A DNA stretch of 64,000 bases from Synechococcus sp. AG-670-B23 (GTDB lineage Bacteria; Cyanobacteriota; Cyanobacteriia; PCC-6307; Cyanobiaceae), in assembly GCA_003209165.1 (NCBI GenBank), contig QCSL01000006.1, positions 1 through 64,000 on the forward strand, given 5' to 3'. Positions 55,086 through 63,780 of this stretch are shown here, in pieces. Both the position numbers and the translations under genes were made by a program. Within the stretch, counting starts at the first letter, position 1, and every line of letters begins with the position of its first letter. Below the pieces are notes generated by a model. It did not search any database. It saw only the letters and a list, made by a program, of their open reading frames with translations, and had not been told where the DNA came from.

Positions 55086-55793
55086 ATGCTTAACGCTCCA
55101 GGAAGGGATTCAGAGCCATCCCGTGAGAATTTTGAAAAGGCAGTTGTGATGATGGCTGCATCAATTTCTGGATGGATTAGCGACCAGAAATTGGAAAAAA
55201 GTACGGTAAATGAGGATGTTGAGTCCATAAGGAAATCGCAACTCCTTCTGCAGGCAACTGATCATTTGAGGCAGTACGGAATTATGGGTGCTCGAACAGC
55301 AGGCTTCGTCGCTTTAGTTGTGGCAGGTTTGTGGGCGCAAACCCAATTCAGAATTGGCTCATTGAGGGAGGAAGATGTTAAAAGCCAAATGTCATGGGTG
55401 ATGCAATCTCCAGTAGTGCAGGTTTCTATTCAAGAAACTTTTAAGCCTCTTGATGATGAAAGCAAGCGTGATGCTCAGAACTTTGCGAGAGGTTCAGAAT
55501 CGATAATCTTCTTGTTCGTCAGTACAGCACTGGAGAAATACTCTTCTATCGTAAAAGATGATGCTGATCTCTTCATTGAAAACAATCTAGCGGATCTTAG
55601 AGATTTAAGCGGTTTCTTTGCTGCTATTGATGAAGGTGGTTTGAGTTACCTTGCTAAGGTGCTGGAGCTTGCAGTGGTAACGACAATGAATAGCGCTTTG
55701 TTTGGTCGTGAATTCAGTTCTGAGAATTCATTATTTTATTCCGGAACAATCGAGTTGATTGGAGAGATTTTGGAGTTGGAGGCTTCTGTATAG
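55086..55793 (+). CDS. Hypothetical membrane-anchored protein
   Basis: A 235-residue protein from ATG 55086 (or 251 from GTG 55038). Residues about 1-75 are hydrophilic and probably helical, one hydrophobic segment follows (IMGARTAGFVALVVAGLWAQ, about 83-102), and the rest is mostly helical and acidic. GC is clearly lower than in neighbouring core genes, suggesting acquisition. No domain is recognised. It stands alone between two AT-rich gaps. Confidence 0.6.
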   Translation: MLNAPGRDSEPSRENFEKAVVMMAASISGWISDQKLEKSTVNEDVESIRKSQLLLQATDHLRQYGIMGARTAGFVALVVAGLWAQTQFRIGSLREEDVKSQMSWVMQSPVVQVSIQETFKPLDDESKRDAQNFARGSESIIFLFVSTALEKYSSIVKDDADLFIENNLADLRDLSGFFAAIDEGGLSYLAKVLELAVVTTMNSALFGREFSSENSLFYSGTIELIGEILELEASV

Positions 55794-56577
55794 GTATTGC
55801 CTCTAAGGTACGTCGCAGCGCATGTGAAACTTCATTGCGATTAAAGTTGAGATTGCCTTCGACGTGTTGAAGTTGCTTAGACATAAAGTTATTTTATGGG
55901 ACGGCGTGTAGAGGCAAAAGAGCTGCTCGCACGGCAGCAAACAGAAGCGGTGTTGCTGCTGCGTCGGGTGAAGTTGATTTATTTTCGTCAGAGCACTGCA
56001 GCAAAATTTCTAATATCTATCGCGTCTGGGATAGCTGTCGCGCAAGACTACTGCCTAACTTGTGAAAGTGATTGAATCATCCAAAGACTACATTGTCGGT
56101 TGCCATCTTTTGGATGTCTTTTGCATTCCTCTTTGAGTGCGCATGCACAGAGGGATTTGTTGATCGGATCATGCTTATCCAGCTATCCCGTTCATGTTTC
56201 CGAACCCGCGGTAATTGTGGACAATGCGCAGCGACGTCGTTGTCCTATCCGATGGCTTGATTCACGTCATGGGAGTTGGTCAGTGCGACATGCCGAGGTA
56301 GCGGAAATGGAAAGCAGCCCCAACAGCGTCCTGTCGAGACTGGCTAACGCGAACAAGATTGGTTGATAGTGCCCGCTTCATAATGATAATCATTCTCACT
56401 TTTATTTTGCAATGGCCTGGTTGCTCGTTTTCACGGGTGGAGTCAGATCAGCGTTATTTCACCTGTGGTGAGCAGAGCTGCCAGGAACAGTATGTGGTGG
56501 TCTTGAGGTGACCGGCGAAGTTCTGGGCGTATGAGAGTTGCTGCCCATTCGGGTGAACCGCACAATCCAAAAAGGTG
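55794..56577. other. Accessory gap with weak ORFs and a Fur box
   Basis: About 780 bases of mixed GC. ATG 55896 opens a 59-codon frame with LLARQQTEAVLLLRRV, ending 56075; an 88-codon plus-strand frame (56100-56366) ends in LANANKIG; a 42-codon frame starts inside the Fur box (56383-56511). None has good start signals, so none is called. The Fur box at 56379-56397 is the only clear feature. Confidence 0.45.
56379..56397. promoter_or_regulatory. Fur box
   Basis: The 19-mer cataatgataatcattctc matches 17 of 19 positions of the classical Fur consensus gataatgataatcattatc. An iron-repressed promoter is expected around it. No intact gene begins within 300 bases in either direction, so the target may be a decayed gene, a small peptide or an RNA. 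Confidence 0.8.
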
Positions 56578-57198
56578 TCAATCGCTCAGATCGTGCAGAC
56601 GATCAATCATCAGGTCGGTGTCTGTATCGATGCCGTCGTCGGTCTTCCAGGCATTGGGGTCGTGGCGAGCCTGAATCGCTTGATTGATTCGTTCTCTATT
56701 GCGAAGGCTCAGCAGGGTTTGAGGCTTAGCTGAGGCGTTCTGAGGAGAATCTGCGCCTGCTGAAACGTTTGCTGGCGTACCGAGCAGGTGGCAAGCAATT
56801 GTTCTGGTGTGAGCAGCACTGCGGTGTTCCCAGAGGTACACGGCTTGCCAGATGCCCAGCAGCAGCTTGCCTTCACTCACGCTCAGGCTGAGGGTCTGGC
56901 TGGTGAGAGCTGTTCGGATGTGGGCCGGCATGTCATCGGCTCCCTCGTCGTCATGGATATAACGGCGGTGTTCTGGAACGGCATCGGCCATCCATGCATC
57001 GAGGTCCTGCAGCACCCGTGGATCTGCGTTCTCGTTGATCGTGAGGCTGGCGCTGGTGTGCAGACATGTGAGGTGCAGGACGCCTTGGTCGAGGCCTGTG
57101 CTCTGGATCCAGGCGTTCAATCTGGCATCGAGACGGGTGAAGCCCTTCCCCGGGGTTTGGACTGATAGCCGATGCAGGATTTGCTGCACACCCACCAC
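56578..57198 (-). CDS. YjbQ-like (UPF0047) protein with C-terminal extension
   Basis: A 206-residue protein with GTG start. The YjbQ/UPF0047 core covers residues 1-150: GVLHLTCLHTSASLTINENADPRVLQDLDAW, then AHIRTALTSQTLSLSVSEGKLLLGIWQAVYLWEHR, with the conserved His and Asn residues of the family (some members hydrolyse thiamine phosphate). About 55 extra C-terminal residues follow, Ala/Gln/Asp-rich and probably disordered. Overlaps no gene; divergent from the DUF393 gene. Confidence 0.87.
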   Translation of the reverse strand: MVGVQQILHRLSVQTPGKGFTRLDARLNAWIQSTGLDQGVLHLTCLHTSASLTINENADPRVLQDLDAWMADAVPEHRRYIHDDEGADDMPAHIRTALTSQTLSLSVSEGKLLLGIWQAVYLWEHRSAAHTRTIACHLLGTPANVSAGADSPQNASAKPQTLLSLRNRERINQAIQARHDPNAWKTDDGIDTDTDLMIDRLHDLSD

Positions 57199-57247
57199 TC
57201 TCCAGCGTTCTCTTCTTACTTTGCGTGCTGAAGCTACGTCTGACCCA

Positions 57248-57655
57248 ATGACTGGTTCCTCTGCCCCTGAACTAACAGTTCTATTCGATGGGGGCTGTCC
57301 GTTGTGTCTGAGAGAAGTGCGGTTTTTGCAGGGGCGTGACAGTCGGGGCCGGCTTGCTTTTGTTGATATCGATGCTGCTGATTACGACGCTGAGGCCCAT
57401 GCCAGCATCAGTTACCGGGTTGCCATGGGCCGCATCCATGCCATTGCTGGCAGCGGGGAGGTGCTGCGGGATGTCGCTGTTTTTCGGGAGGCCTATCGCC
57501 TGATCGGCCTGGGCTGGCTGTACGCCCCGACTCGCTGGCCCGTGATCGGCGGTGCGGTCGATTGGGTTTACGGCATCTGGGCCGACCGGCGACTTCAGAT
57601 CACAGGGCGTGCGGATTTGGAGACCCTGTGCCGGGGCCGATGTGAGTTGAGCTGA
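57248..57655 (+). CDS. DUF393/DCC-family thiol-disulfide oxidoreductase-like protein
   Basis: A 135-residue protein started at ATG 57248. It opens LTVLFDGGCPLCLREVRFLQGRD, the D-x3-Cys-Pro-x-Cys thioredoxin-like signature of the DCC family, and continues LAFVDIDAADYDAE and VFREAYRLIGLGWLYAPTRWPVIG. The pair of cysteines suggests redox activity; partner unknown. The upstream open frame is antisense to the YjbQ gene. Confidence 0.85.
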   Translation: MTGSSAPELTVLFDGGCPLCLREVRFLQGRDSRGRLAFVDIDAADYDAEAHASISYRVAMGRIHAIAGSGEVLRDVAVFREAYRLIGLGWLYAPTRWPVIGGAVDWVYGIWADRRLQITGRADLETLCRGRCELS

Positions 57656-57661
57656 GCAGCC

Positions 57662-57799
57662 TTACTGGAGGGTCGACGGCTGTCTGTAGATAAGTTTGAG
57701 CGGCCAAAGAGCCATGGGAAGGGCAAGCCCAACGGCCGCACGCAGCATCAGTCGGCGCATCGATGCAGGAAGACTCAACTTCTTCACCATGCCCTGCAT
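57662..57799 (-). CDS. Possible small membrane protein, 45 residues
   Basis: From ATG 57799: a basic N-terminus, VKKLSLPASMRRLMLRAA, followed by a short hydrophobic helix VGLALPMALWPLKLIY. It lies between two plus-strand genes on the other strand. The frame stays open far upstream inside the M32 peptidase gene, which weakens it. Not recognised. Confidence 0.3.
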   Translation of the reverse strand: MQGMVKKLSLPASMRRLMLRAAVGLALPMALWPLKLIYRQPSTLQ

Positions 57800-57852
57800 C
57801 GCTGCTTCGATGCCACCCCCAGAGTCGTTAAATTGATTGAAAGGAGAGTGAG

Positions 57853-59361
57853 ATGGCTTCTGCCGCAACGGCTTGGGGGCAGCTAGGAGCCCATCTGCGA
57901 GAGACCCAATTGCTGGGTTCAATCCAGAGCACGCTGTATTGGGATCAGAACACCCGCATGCCCTCTGCAGGGGCGTCCTGGCGGGGTGAGCAGCTCACGC
58001 TTCTCGCCACCCAGCTGCATGCGCGTCAGAGCTCGGCTGCTTATGCGGATGTGCTGGGTGCAGCCCGTGAACATTGGAACTCCGGTGAGCGCTGTCCCGA
58101 GCAGGGCCGCAATTTGGACCTGCTTGAGCAGGATCTTTGCCGGCAGCAGTCGCTCGACCCAGCCCTGGTCGCTGCCTTGGCAACGGCCAAGGCCGAGGGC
58201 TACAACCTGTGGCAGCAAGCTCGGGCGGCGTCTGATTTCAGCCTCTTTGTACCGGCTCTCCAGACGTTGATTGACCTGCGACAGGAGCAGGCCAAACAGT
58301 TGGATGAGCCTCGCTCCTGCTGGGAGACCCTGGCGCAACCCTTTGAACCGGACTTGCGTCTGGAGCGTCTCGAGACCTTGTTTGCTCCGTTACGGCAACG
58401 TTTGCCGCAATTGGTCGCTCAGGCATCGACCCGTCCGCGCCCCCGATCAGCGGACTGGGATCTCGCCGAGTCCAACCAGCAACAGCTCTGTGATGATCTG
58501 CTCGGTGCCTGGGGCCGCAACCCCGCCATCACGTGCATGGCGCGCTCCCCCCACCCCTTCTCGATCACCCTGGGACCGCGGGATTACCGCATCACCACGC
58601 GTGTGGTGCCAGGTCAGCCGTTGTCGTGCTTCCTTGCCACCGCCCATGAATGGGGGCACTCCCTCTACGAGCAGGGGTTGCCGGACCAGAGCCACCAATG
58701 GTTTGCCTGGCCGCTGGGCCAGGCCACCTCAATGGCTGTGCATGAAAGTCAGTCGTTGTTCTGGGAAAACCGTGTTGCCCGGAGCTATCCCTTCTCCGAG
58801 CAGTGGTGGCCCCGTTTTGCCGAGGCTGGAGCACCTTTCAGTTGTGCCCAGGACATGTGGCAAGCGATGAACCCCATTATTCCCGGTTTGAATCGCGTTG
58901 AGGCCGATGAACTCAGCTATGGCATCCACATTCTGATTCGCACCGATCTAGAGATCGCCTTGTTGGAGAAGGGTTTAGCGGTCAAGGATCTCCCTGGCGA
59001 ATGGAACCGGCTCTACAAGGAGCTCCTAGGAGTCCGCCCCATGAACGATGCCGAGGGATGCCTTCAGGATGTGCACTGGAGTGAAGGCCTGTTTGGCTAT
59101 TTCCCGTCGTATCTGTTGGGGCACCTCATTAGTGCGCAGTTGAGCGAAGCGATGGCGGAGGCTATAGGTGCTCCGGAAGAGCACGTGGATCGTGGCGATG
59201 TCACGCCCTTGTTGGATTGGCTGCGTGAGCATGTTCACCCGCTCGGTCGCGGTGTGAATGCCGAACAATTGGTGGACAGGGTCACCGGTCGGCCCCTGAG
59301 TACAGATGCCTTCCTTGGCTATTTGGAGAACAAGCTTGATCGGCTGCACCAGACGACATAG
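57853..59361 (+). CDS. Carboxypeptidase Taq-type metallopeptidase (M32)
   Basis: A 502-residue alpha-helical zinc carboxypeptidase. The zinc motif H265EWGH269 (TAHEWGHSLYEQG) is intact, followed by the third ligand region ESQSLFWENRVARS and DELSYGIHILIRTDLE, and the C-terminal FGYFPSYLLGHLISAQLSEAM that is diagnostic of M32. It trims C-terminal residues from peptides in the cytoplasm. It is followed by ppa at a distance of 62 bases. Confidence 0.95.
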   Translation: MASAATAWGQLGAHLRETQLLGSIQSTLYWDQNTRMPSAGASWRGEQLTLLATQLHARQSSAAYADVLGAAREHWNSGERCPEQGRNLDLLEQDLCRQQSLDPALVAALATAKAEGYNLWQQARAASDFSLFVPALQTLIDLRQEQAKQLDEPRSCWETLAQPFEPDLRLERLETLFAPLRQRLPQLVAQASTRPRPRSADWDLAESNQQQLCDDLLGAWGRNPAITCMARSPHPFSITLGPRDYRITTRVVPGQPLSCFLATAHEWGHSLYEQGLPDQSHQWFAWPLGQATSMAVHESQSLFWENRVARSYPFSEQWWPRFAEAGAPFSCAQDMWQAMNPIIPGLNRVEADELSYGIHILIRTDLEIALLEKGLAVKDLPGEWNRLYKELLGVRPMNDAEGCLQDVHWSEGLFGYFPSYLLGHLISAQLSEAMAEAIGAPEEHVDRGDVTPLLDWLREHVHPLGRGVNAEQLVDRVTGRPLSTDAFLGYLENKLDRLHQTT

Positions 59362-59423
59362 CTGCTTGCAACTAGGGGGGCTTAGAAGGCCCGTATGATG
59401 CCCCGCGCTGTCCATCGCCGTTT

Positions 59424-60011
59424 ATGGCCAACCTCGATCAGGCACCCAGCCGGAGCATGCCCAACCTGCTGCACGTGCTGCCGGCCTTCGCTGATGAAGC
59501 CGAACTTCGTCTCAACACGATCGTGGAGCTCAACTCCAACACGATCAACAAGTACGAGCTGATCACCGAAACCGGCCATCTGAAGCTGGACCGCGTCGGT
59601 TACTCCTCTCTGGCTTACCCCTTCGCCTACGGGTGCATTCCCCGCACCTGGGATGAAGACGGTGATCCCCTAGACATTGAAATCGTTGGTGTCACTGAGC
59701 CCCTGATTCCCGGTTCCATTGTGGAAGCCCGCATCATTGGAATCATGACCTTCGACGACGGTGGTGAAGTCGACGACAAGGTGATAGCTGTTCTTGCCGA
59801 CGACAAGCGCATGGATCACATCAAGAGCTGGGAAGATCTCGGTGATCACTGGAAGAAAGAGACGACCTACTACTGGGAGCACTACAAGGATCTGAAGAAG
59901 CCTGGTACCTGCTCGGTGAACGGTTTCTTCGGCACCCAGAAAGCGATTGAGATCATCAAGAGCTGCGAGGCTCGCTACACGGCTGAGATCGATCCCAAGT
60001 TGGTCGATTGA
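59424..60011 (+). CDS. ppa: Inorganic pyrophosphatase (soluble, family I)
   Basis: A 195-residue enzyme with the signature EDGDPLDIEIVGVTEPLIPGS (catalytic Asp cluster) preceded by YGCIPRTW, and KVIAVLADD and HYKDLKKPGTCSVNGF later. It drives biosynthesis by hydrolysing pyrophosphate. The N-terminus is about 20 residues longer than in E. coli but matches cyanobacterial forms. Terminated by a strong hairpin. Confidence 0.97.
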   Translation: MANLDQAPSRSMPNLLHVLPAFADEAELRLNTIVELNSNTINKYELITETGHLKLDRVGYSSLAYPFAYGCIPRTWDEDGDPLDIEIVGVTEPLIPGSIVEARIIGIMTFDDGGEVDDKVIAVLADDKRMDHIKSWEDLGDHWKKETTYYWEHYKDLKKPGTCSVNGFFGTQKAIEIIKSCEARYTAEIDPKLVD

Positions 60012-60042
60012 ACACGTCCTCTACTAGATCGACTGGTGATCA

Positions 60043-60066
60043 GGTGGGGTATGCCCCGCCTTTTTT
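60043..60066 (+). terminator. Intrinsic terminator after ppa
   Basis: GGTGGGG and CCCCGCC form a 7-bp stem (one G-T pair) with loop TATG, then six T residues (60061-60066). It lies 31 bases after the ppa stop. Confidence 0.85.
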
Positions 60067-60225
60067 ATGGCTCGGCGTTCAGGCTTCCCCTCGATCGCCG
60101 CGGAGGTCACCAGGGGAAAAGAGGGCTGGGCAAGCGGGCGCTGGATCACCGGTCTCATGCTTGAGACCAAAGAGATCCTGAAAAGTTCAACCTCTGACAC
60201 GACGCAGCTGTTTTTCCTCGAGGCA

Positions 60226-60764
60226 ATGAATGCGCTGAGACCAGCAAGTCTTGTGCGTCTCATGAGGTGGTCGTTGGTTCCGGCGCTGGTGGCTGGCCTG
60301 TTGGCGGGATCCGTTTCTCCATCCCTTGCTGCTGACCCTGCTGCTCTGGCGCTGTTGCGACCTGCTCGTGAGTCGCACATCGAGCTCGACCTCAGCAAGC
60401 GACAGATCAACCTTGTGCCGGGTGAGCAGCAGCTTGAAACCTGGCCTTTGGCGATTGGAGATCCCAAGACGCCAACACCAATGGGAGACTTTGCCATTCT
60501 CAACAAGAGGTCAATCAGATCTATGTGACCCATAAGTCGGGCCAGCGGCGGGAGTTGCGCGGACCCAGCAGCCCCATTGGCGATCGCTATCTGGCCTTCC
60601 ACCGCAATGGACGCGGCGAGTTTGGAATCCATGGAACGGCTTGGCCGCAGTGGGTTCAGATCCGTGCGGCCGTCAGCCTGGGCATCGTGCGGATGCTCAA
60701 CACCCACATGCGGCAGCTGTTTGATGCCGTGGATGTGGGACCACGCCTACAGATTCGCAGTTGA
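60226..60764 (+). pseudogene. Decayed L,D-transpeptidase (YkuD family)
   Basis: Frame 1 (from about 60226) gives a signal peptide (SLVPALVAGLLAGSVSPSLAA) and HIELDLSKRQINLVPGEQQ with PKTPTPMGDFAIL, the N-terminal part of a YkuD domain. A single G deletion near 60509 shifts the frame; frame 2 (60525-60764) continues SGQRRELRGPSSPIG, FGIHGTAW and SLGIVRMLNTHMRQLFDAV. The catalytic Ser-x-Gly-Cys motif has Ile (codon ATC at 60684-60686) in place of Cys. Frameshift plus loss of the nucleophile both mark it as dead. The living enzyme would cross-link peptidoglycan. Confidence 0.87.
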
Positions 60765-61718
60765 TCAGGCTTCAGGGCGAACGGTGTCGAAGATCTCCTT
60801 CAGGATCTCGCCGGCACCTTGACCTTTGAGGGTGTTGGCGAGGGAGACGCCGATGGCTTCGGCGTCTCTTGCGGCGCCGCTGGCTTGGTCGCGGATCAAG
60901 CGTTTGCCATCGAGGCTGGCCACCATCCCGGTGAGGATCAGTTGATCGCCCTCGAAAAGGGTGTTGACACCAATGGGAACCTGACAGCCACCCTCCAGTT
61001 CCCGCAGGAAAGCGCGTTCGGCCAAGCAGCGCTGGGAGGTGGGGGTGTGCTCCAGTACTTTGATCGCTTCCAGCACTTCAGGCTTGCCTTCAACGCATTC
61101 GATGCCCAGGGCTCCCTGGCCAACGGCGTGCAGGGAGATGTCACCGGGGATTAATTGATGAATCCGATCGGCAAAGCCCAGGCGGCCGAGGCCAGCCGCA
61201 GCCAGGATCAGGCAGTCGTAATCGCCGTTGTCCAATTTCTCTAGACGGGTAATCACGTTCCCCCGCACGTCCTTGAAGATCAGGTGGGGGTAGTGGTGAC
61301 GCAGTTGGGCGAGGCGGCGGAGGGAACTGGTTCCCACGACCGATCCTTCGGGAAGGGTGTCGAGCTTGTAGGCCTGGTTCTTGGTATTCACCACCAGCGC
61401 ATCAGCAGGGTCTTCCCGTTCGGTGATGCAACCGAGCATCAGCCCCTCAGGAAGGTTGGTGGGCAGGTCTTTCAGGGAGTGGACGGCGATGTCCGCCCGT
61501 TCCACCAGCATCTGGGCTTCCAGTTCCTTGGTGAACAAACCTTTGTCGCCGATCTTGGCCAGGGCGACATCCAGGATCTTGTCGCCCTGGGTGGCCATGG
61601 CTTCCACAGTGATCTTCAGGCCTGGGTGGGACTTTTCCAGTTCCGCTTTGACCCAATTGGTCTGCACCATGGCCAGCTTGCTGCGTCGTGAGGCGATGCG
61701 CAGTTCGGTGAGGGCCAT
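60765..61718 (-). CDS. hemC: Porphobilinogen deaminase (hydroxymethylbilane synthase)
   Basis: A 317-residue enzyme assembling four porphobilinogens. The N-terminal [53 protein letters not shown] and the dipyrromethane-carrying Cys in [12 protein letters not shown] are all present. It serves heme, chlorophyll and bilin synthesis. Convergent with the dead transpeptidase; its 3' end starts one base after that gene. Confidence 0.96.
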   Translation of the reverse strand: MALTELRIASRRSKLAMVQTNWVKAELEKSHPGLKITVEAMATQGDKILDVALAKIGDKGLFTKELEAQMLVERADIAVHSLKDLPTNLPEGLMLGCITEREDPADALVVNTKNQAYKLDTLPEGSVVGTSSLRRLAQLRHHYPHLIFKDVRGNVITRLEKLDNGDYDCLILAAAGLGRLGFADRIHQLIPGDISLHAVGQGALGIECVEGKPEVLEAIKVLEHTPTSQRCLAERAFLRELEGGCQVPIGVNTLFEGDQLILTGMVASLDGKRLIRDQASGAARDAEAIGVSLANTLKGQGAGEILKEIFDTVRPEA

Positions 61719-61855
61719 GGACAGGGCGAATCAGCCGACCAGCCTACGCTTTTGGGTTTGGGTTCCCTGATTGGGCTTCAGGAGGTTGTGAAGCTTCGAA
61801 AGGGAAGATCTCTTTATGAAGAACGCTTAACATTCGCGAGCAACGCAGGACATTC

Positions 61856-62323
61856 ATGCCCGGACCCGTCGTCAATGGCGTTCGTCAGGCAGGAGCGATT
61901 GGCTCGGTTGCCCCGGATCCCCAAGAGCAGGAAACCATGCTTCCACTGGTGGCTGAGGGCTGCATTCGTCTGATCCTGTTGTGCAGTGGCGATGTCCTGA
62001 TGGCACGGCTGCGCCACACCACAGATCGCGATGGAGACCATGCCTATCAATTGCTGCGCCCCCGTCTGGTGGGATCAGCGGCGGAGCCCTTGCACGACGG
62101 GCAGTCCAGCTGGGTGCTTCATCCTTACCTAGAGGGGCTGACATCGCAGCACAATCTGGTTCTGTTCAAGGGGGCAGTGGCCTCAGTGCTGGAGCCAGAT
62201 GCTCGCCTGCTTCAGGCCTACGCCCTGGAAACACGCCAAGAGTGTCCCTTGGAAGAAACCCCGGTGGAGCGGCTGAAGCGTGCCTTCCAAGAATTTACGG
62301 AGACTTTCGAGGACGCTCAGTGA
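61856..62323 (+). CDS. Conserved hypothetical protein, 155 residues
   Basis: From ATG 61856 (AGGA 5 bases upstream), or 128 residues from ATG 61937 (also with AGGA). The core MLPLVAEGCIRLILLCSGDVLMARL and SWVLHPYLEGLTSQHNLVLFKGAVASVLEPDAR looks like a small alpha/beta domain; the C-terminus is helical. No family is recognised. Divergent from hemC and followed by a hairpin that could end its transcript. Confidence 0.65.
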   Translation: MPGPVVNGVRQAGAIGSVAPDPQEQETMLPLVAEGCIRLILLCSGDVLMARLRHTTDRDGDHAYQLLRPRLVGSAAEPLHDGQSSWVLHPYLEGLTSQHNLVLFKGAVASVLEPDARLLQAYALETRQECPLEETPVERLKRAFQEFTETFEDAQ

Positions 62324-62344
62324 AGCCGTACCACTGATCAGTTG

Positions 62345-62411
62345 TATTCCGAAAGGAAAACCCCAGCCTCAAGCTGGGGTTTGATCTCTTCCGTGTGAGG
62401 AGGGCGTCTCA
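62345..62411 (-). ncRNA. Candidate small RNA with Yfr1-like core
   Basis: On the minus strand: a short stem GAGGG/CCCTC, then CTCCTCACACGG, then AACCCCAGC hairpin with TTTT, closing at about 62353. The CUCCUCACAC stretch is 10 of 11 bases of the Yfr1 core known from picocyanobacteria. The location differs from the usual Yfr1 locus. The right-hand hairpin (62357-62382) could alternatively just terminate the plus-strand gene. Weak call. Confidence 0.3.
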
Positions 62412-63105
62412 ATTCCCTCATGCAAGTTATAGGCGCTCATCATGCAATTGAGCTAGGGAGGATGTACTTATGTATTACTACGAAGACCGACTGTGCAGTC
62501 CTTGTTCGAAAGATCGAATGTAGTGCACTTCTCGGCTCGCTAGCTAAGGGCATAGATGCAAGCCTGTCGATCTCGAGAGACTTGGCCTTGACAAGTGGGG
62601 AATTGTTCCTCCATGCGTGAGAGACCTAAATCTGATAGATCCTCGATGGTTCGAGATCATGAATGGTTTGAGGCCTCGGCTGTTTTGGATTTTGTGGCTC
62701 TTGGTTGTATTTTCAGCTCGTAACGATTTGGAGGAAATGCATCCGCCGACGGCAAAGATAAGATTTTGCACTTTCCGCATGGCTTTCGTTTTTTAGAAAG
62801 AATACAAGCAATAGGCTTTTAAAATTGTTTCTTTGCTCCAGTAGTGTCGGCTTCGCCCTTTGATCGGAGCATAGGTTTAGCAGAAAAGCCCCATTTTTCT
62901 GATGAAACTTGATAGTTGCTATAGGGTTAGTGGAAACTGCTTTTGCCGAAGATGTGTAGTTAGTGTTTTTGGATTGCGTATCAATGGAAGTGGCCATCAT
63001 TATTGATATTCGAATTGAGCCCTGTCCATGCATATGGAAGTGTTAAAGATCAGATCTTGCGCTAACAAAAATATTTGATATGCCAGGTTTGATTTCTGAT
63101 ATGAC

Positions 63106-63210
63106 ATGCAAGATCTTCTTCTGTCAACCAATCCCATGCTTCTTGGTCTCATTGGGATCAATATGATTGCACTCGTATCGCTGCTGGTGCTGGTTTCCGT
63201 TGTCTACTAG
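63106..63210 (+). CDS. Possible 34-residue membrane protein
   Basis: ATG 63106 to TAG 63208-63210. It is almost entirely one hydrophobic helix (MLLGLIGINMIALVSLLVLV). Cyanobacteria carry many such tiny photosystem or NDH-1 subunits, but I cannot match this one. No Shine-Dalgarno is clear. Confidence 0.4.
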   Translation: MQDLLLSTNPMLLGLIGINMIALVSLLVLVSVVY

Positions 63211-63780
63211 CTTGTTGCTTTGAATCGTTTAGAGCAAGCGTTGAGGAATTCCCGTTTAGCCCCGCCCGAAAAAAATTCGCTGTTTTGTTCATGCCAGTCA
63301 TTAAGGATGATGAACTTCTTTCCTATGCTGGAGTGGAAATTGCCGATGTGCTTCAAGTGGACGAAAACAAACCTCAGGCCGAAGTCGTTGTCTTCTCCTG
63401 AGAAGCGATTGTGAAAACTGCTCTAATTTTTTTATAGATATAGACGCAAGGAGCCCTAGTAAAATCGCCTGAAATCAATATATTGATGTGCAATTATTGA
63501 CCTATTTTGTGACAGATTTAATGCGCACCAATTGTGATATGTATATGATCGAACAGGTTTTGATATGAAATCTTAAGAGCGTTTAGTGCATCTTGTTGTT
63601 TCAGTCATGGCTTTTGATGATTTTCGTTGGTTCGGTAGTATTAGTTGATTGTGCTGTTGGTATTGCGGCTTGTAGATGTGAGGTGACTTACAGTAATCGT
63701 GAGGCGTAATCTACCAATGAAGACCTGGGGAAGACCTAGGCCATTGCTATTTAACGATGTCGAGTTGACAGGATCTTCAT

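Larger units (their letters stand above)
62324..63780. other. Long AT-rich gap before rpoD with small ORFs and hairpins
   Basis: About 1.45 kb with low GC and no large gene. It contains a hairpin and sRNA-like element (62345-62411), a possible 34-residue membrane protein (63106-63210), and a plus-strand pair of short frames near 63220-63401 that join at a poly-A run (63270-63275) into a possible decayed small gene. Longer minus-strand frames (62713-63033) have no support. Confidence 0.5.
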
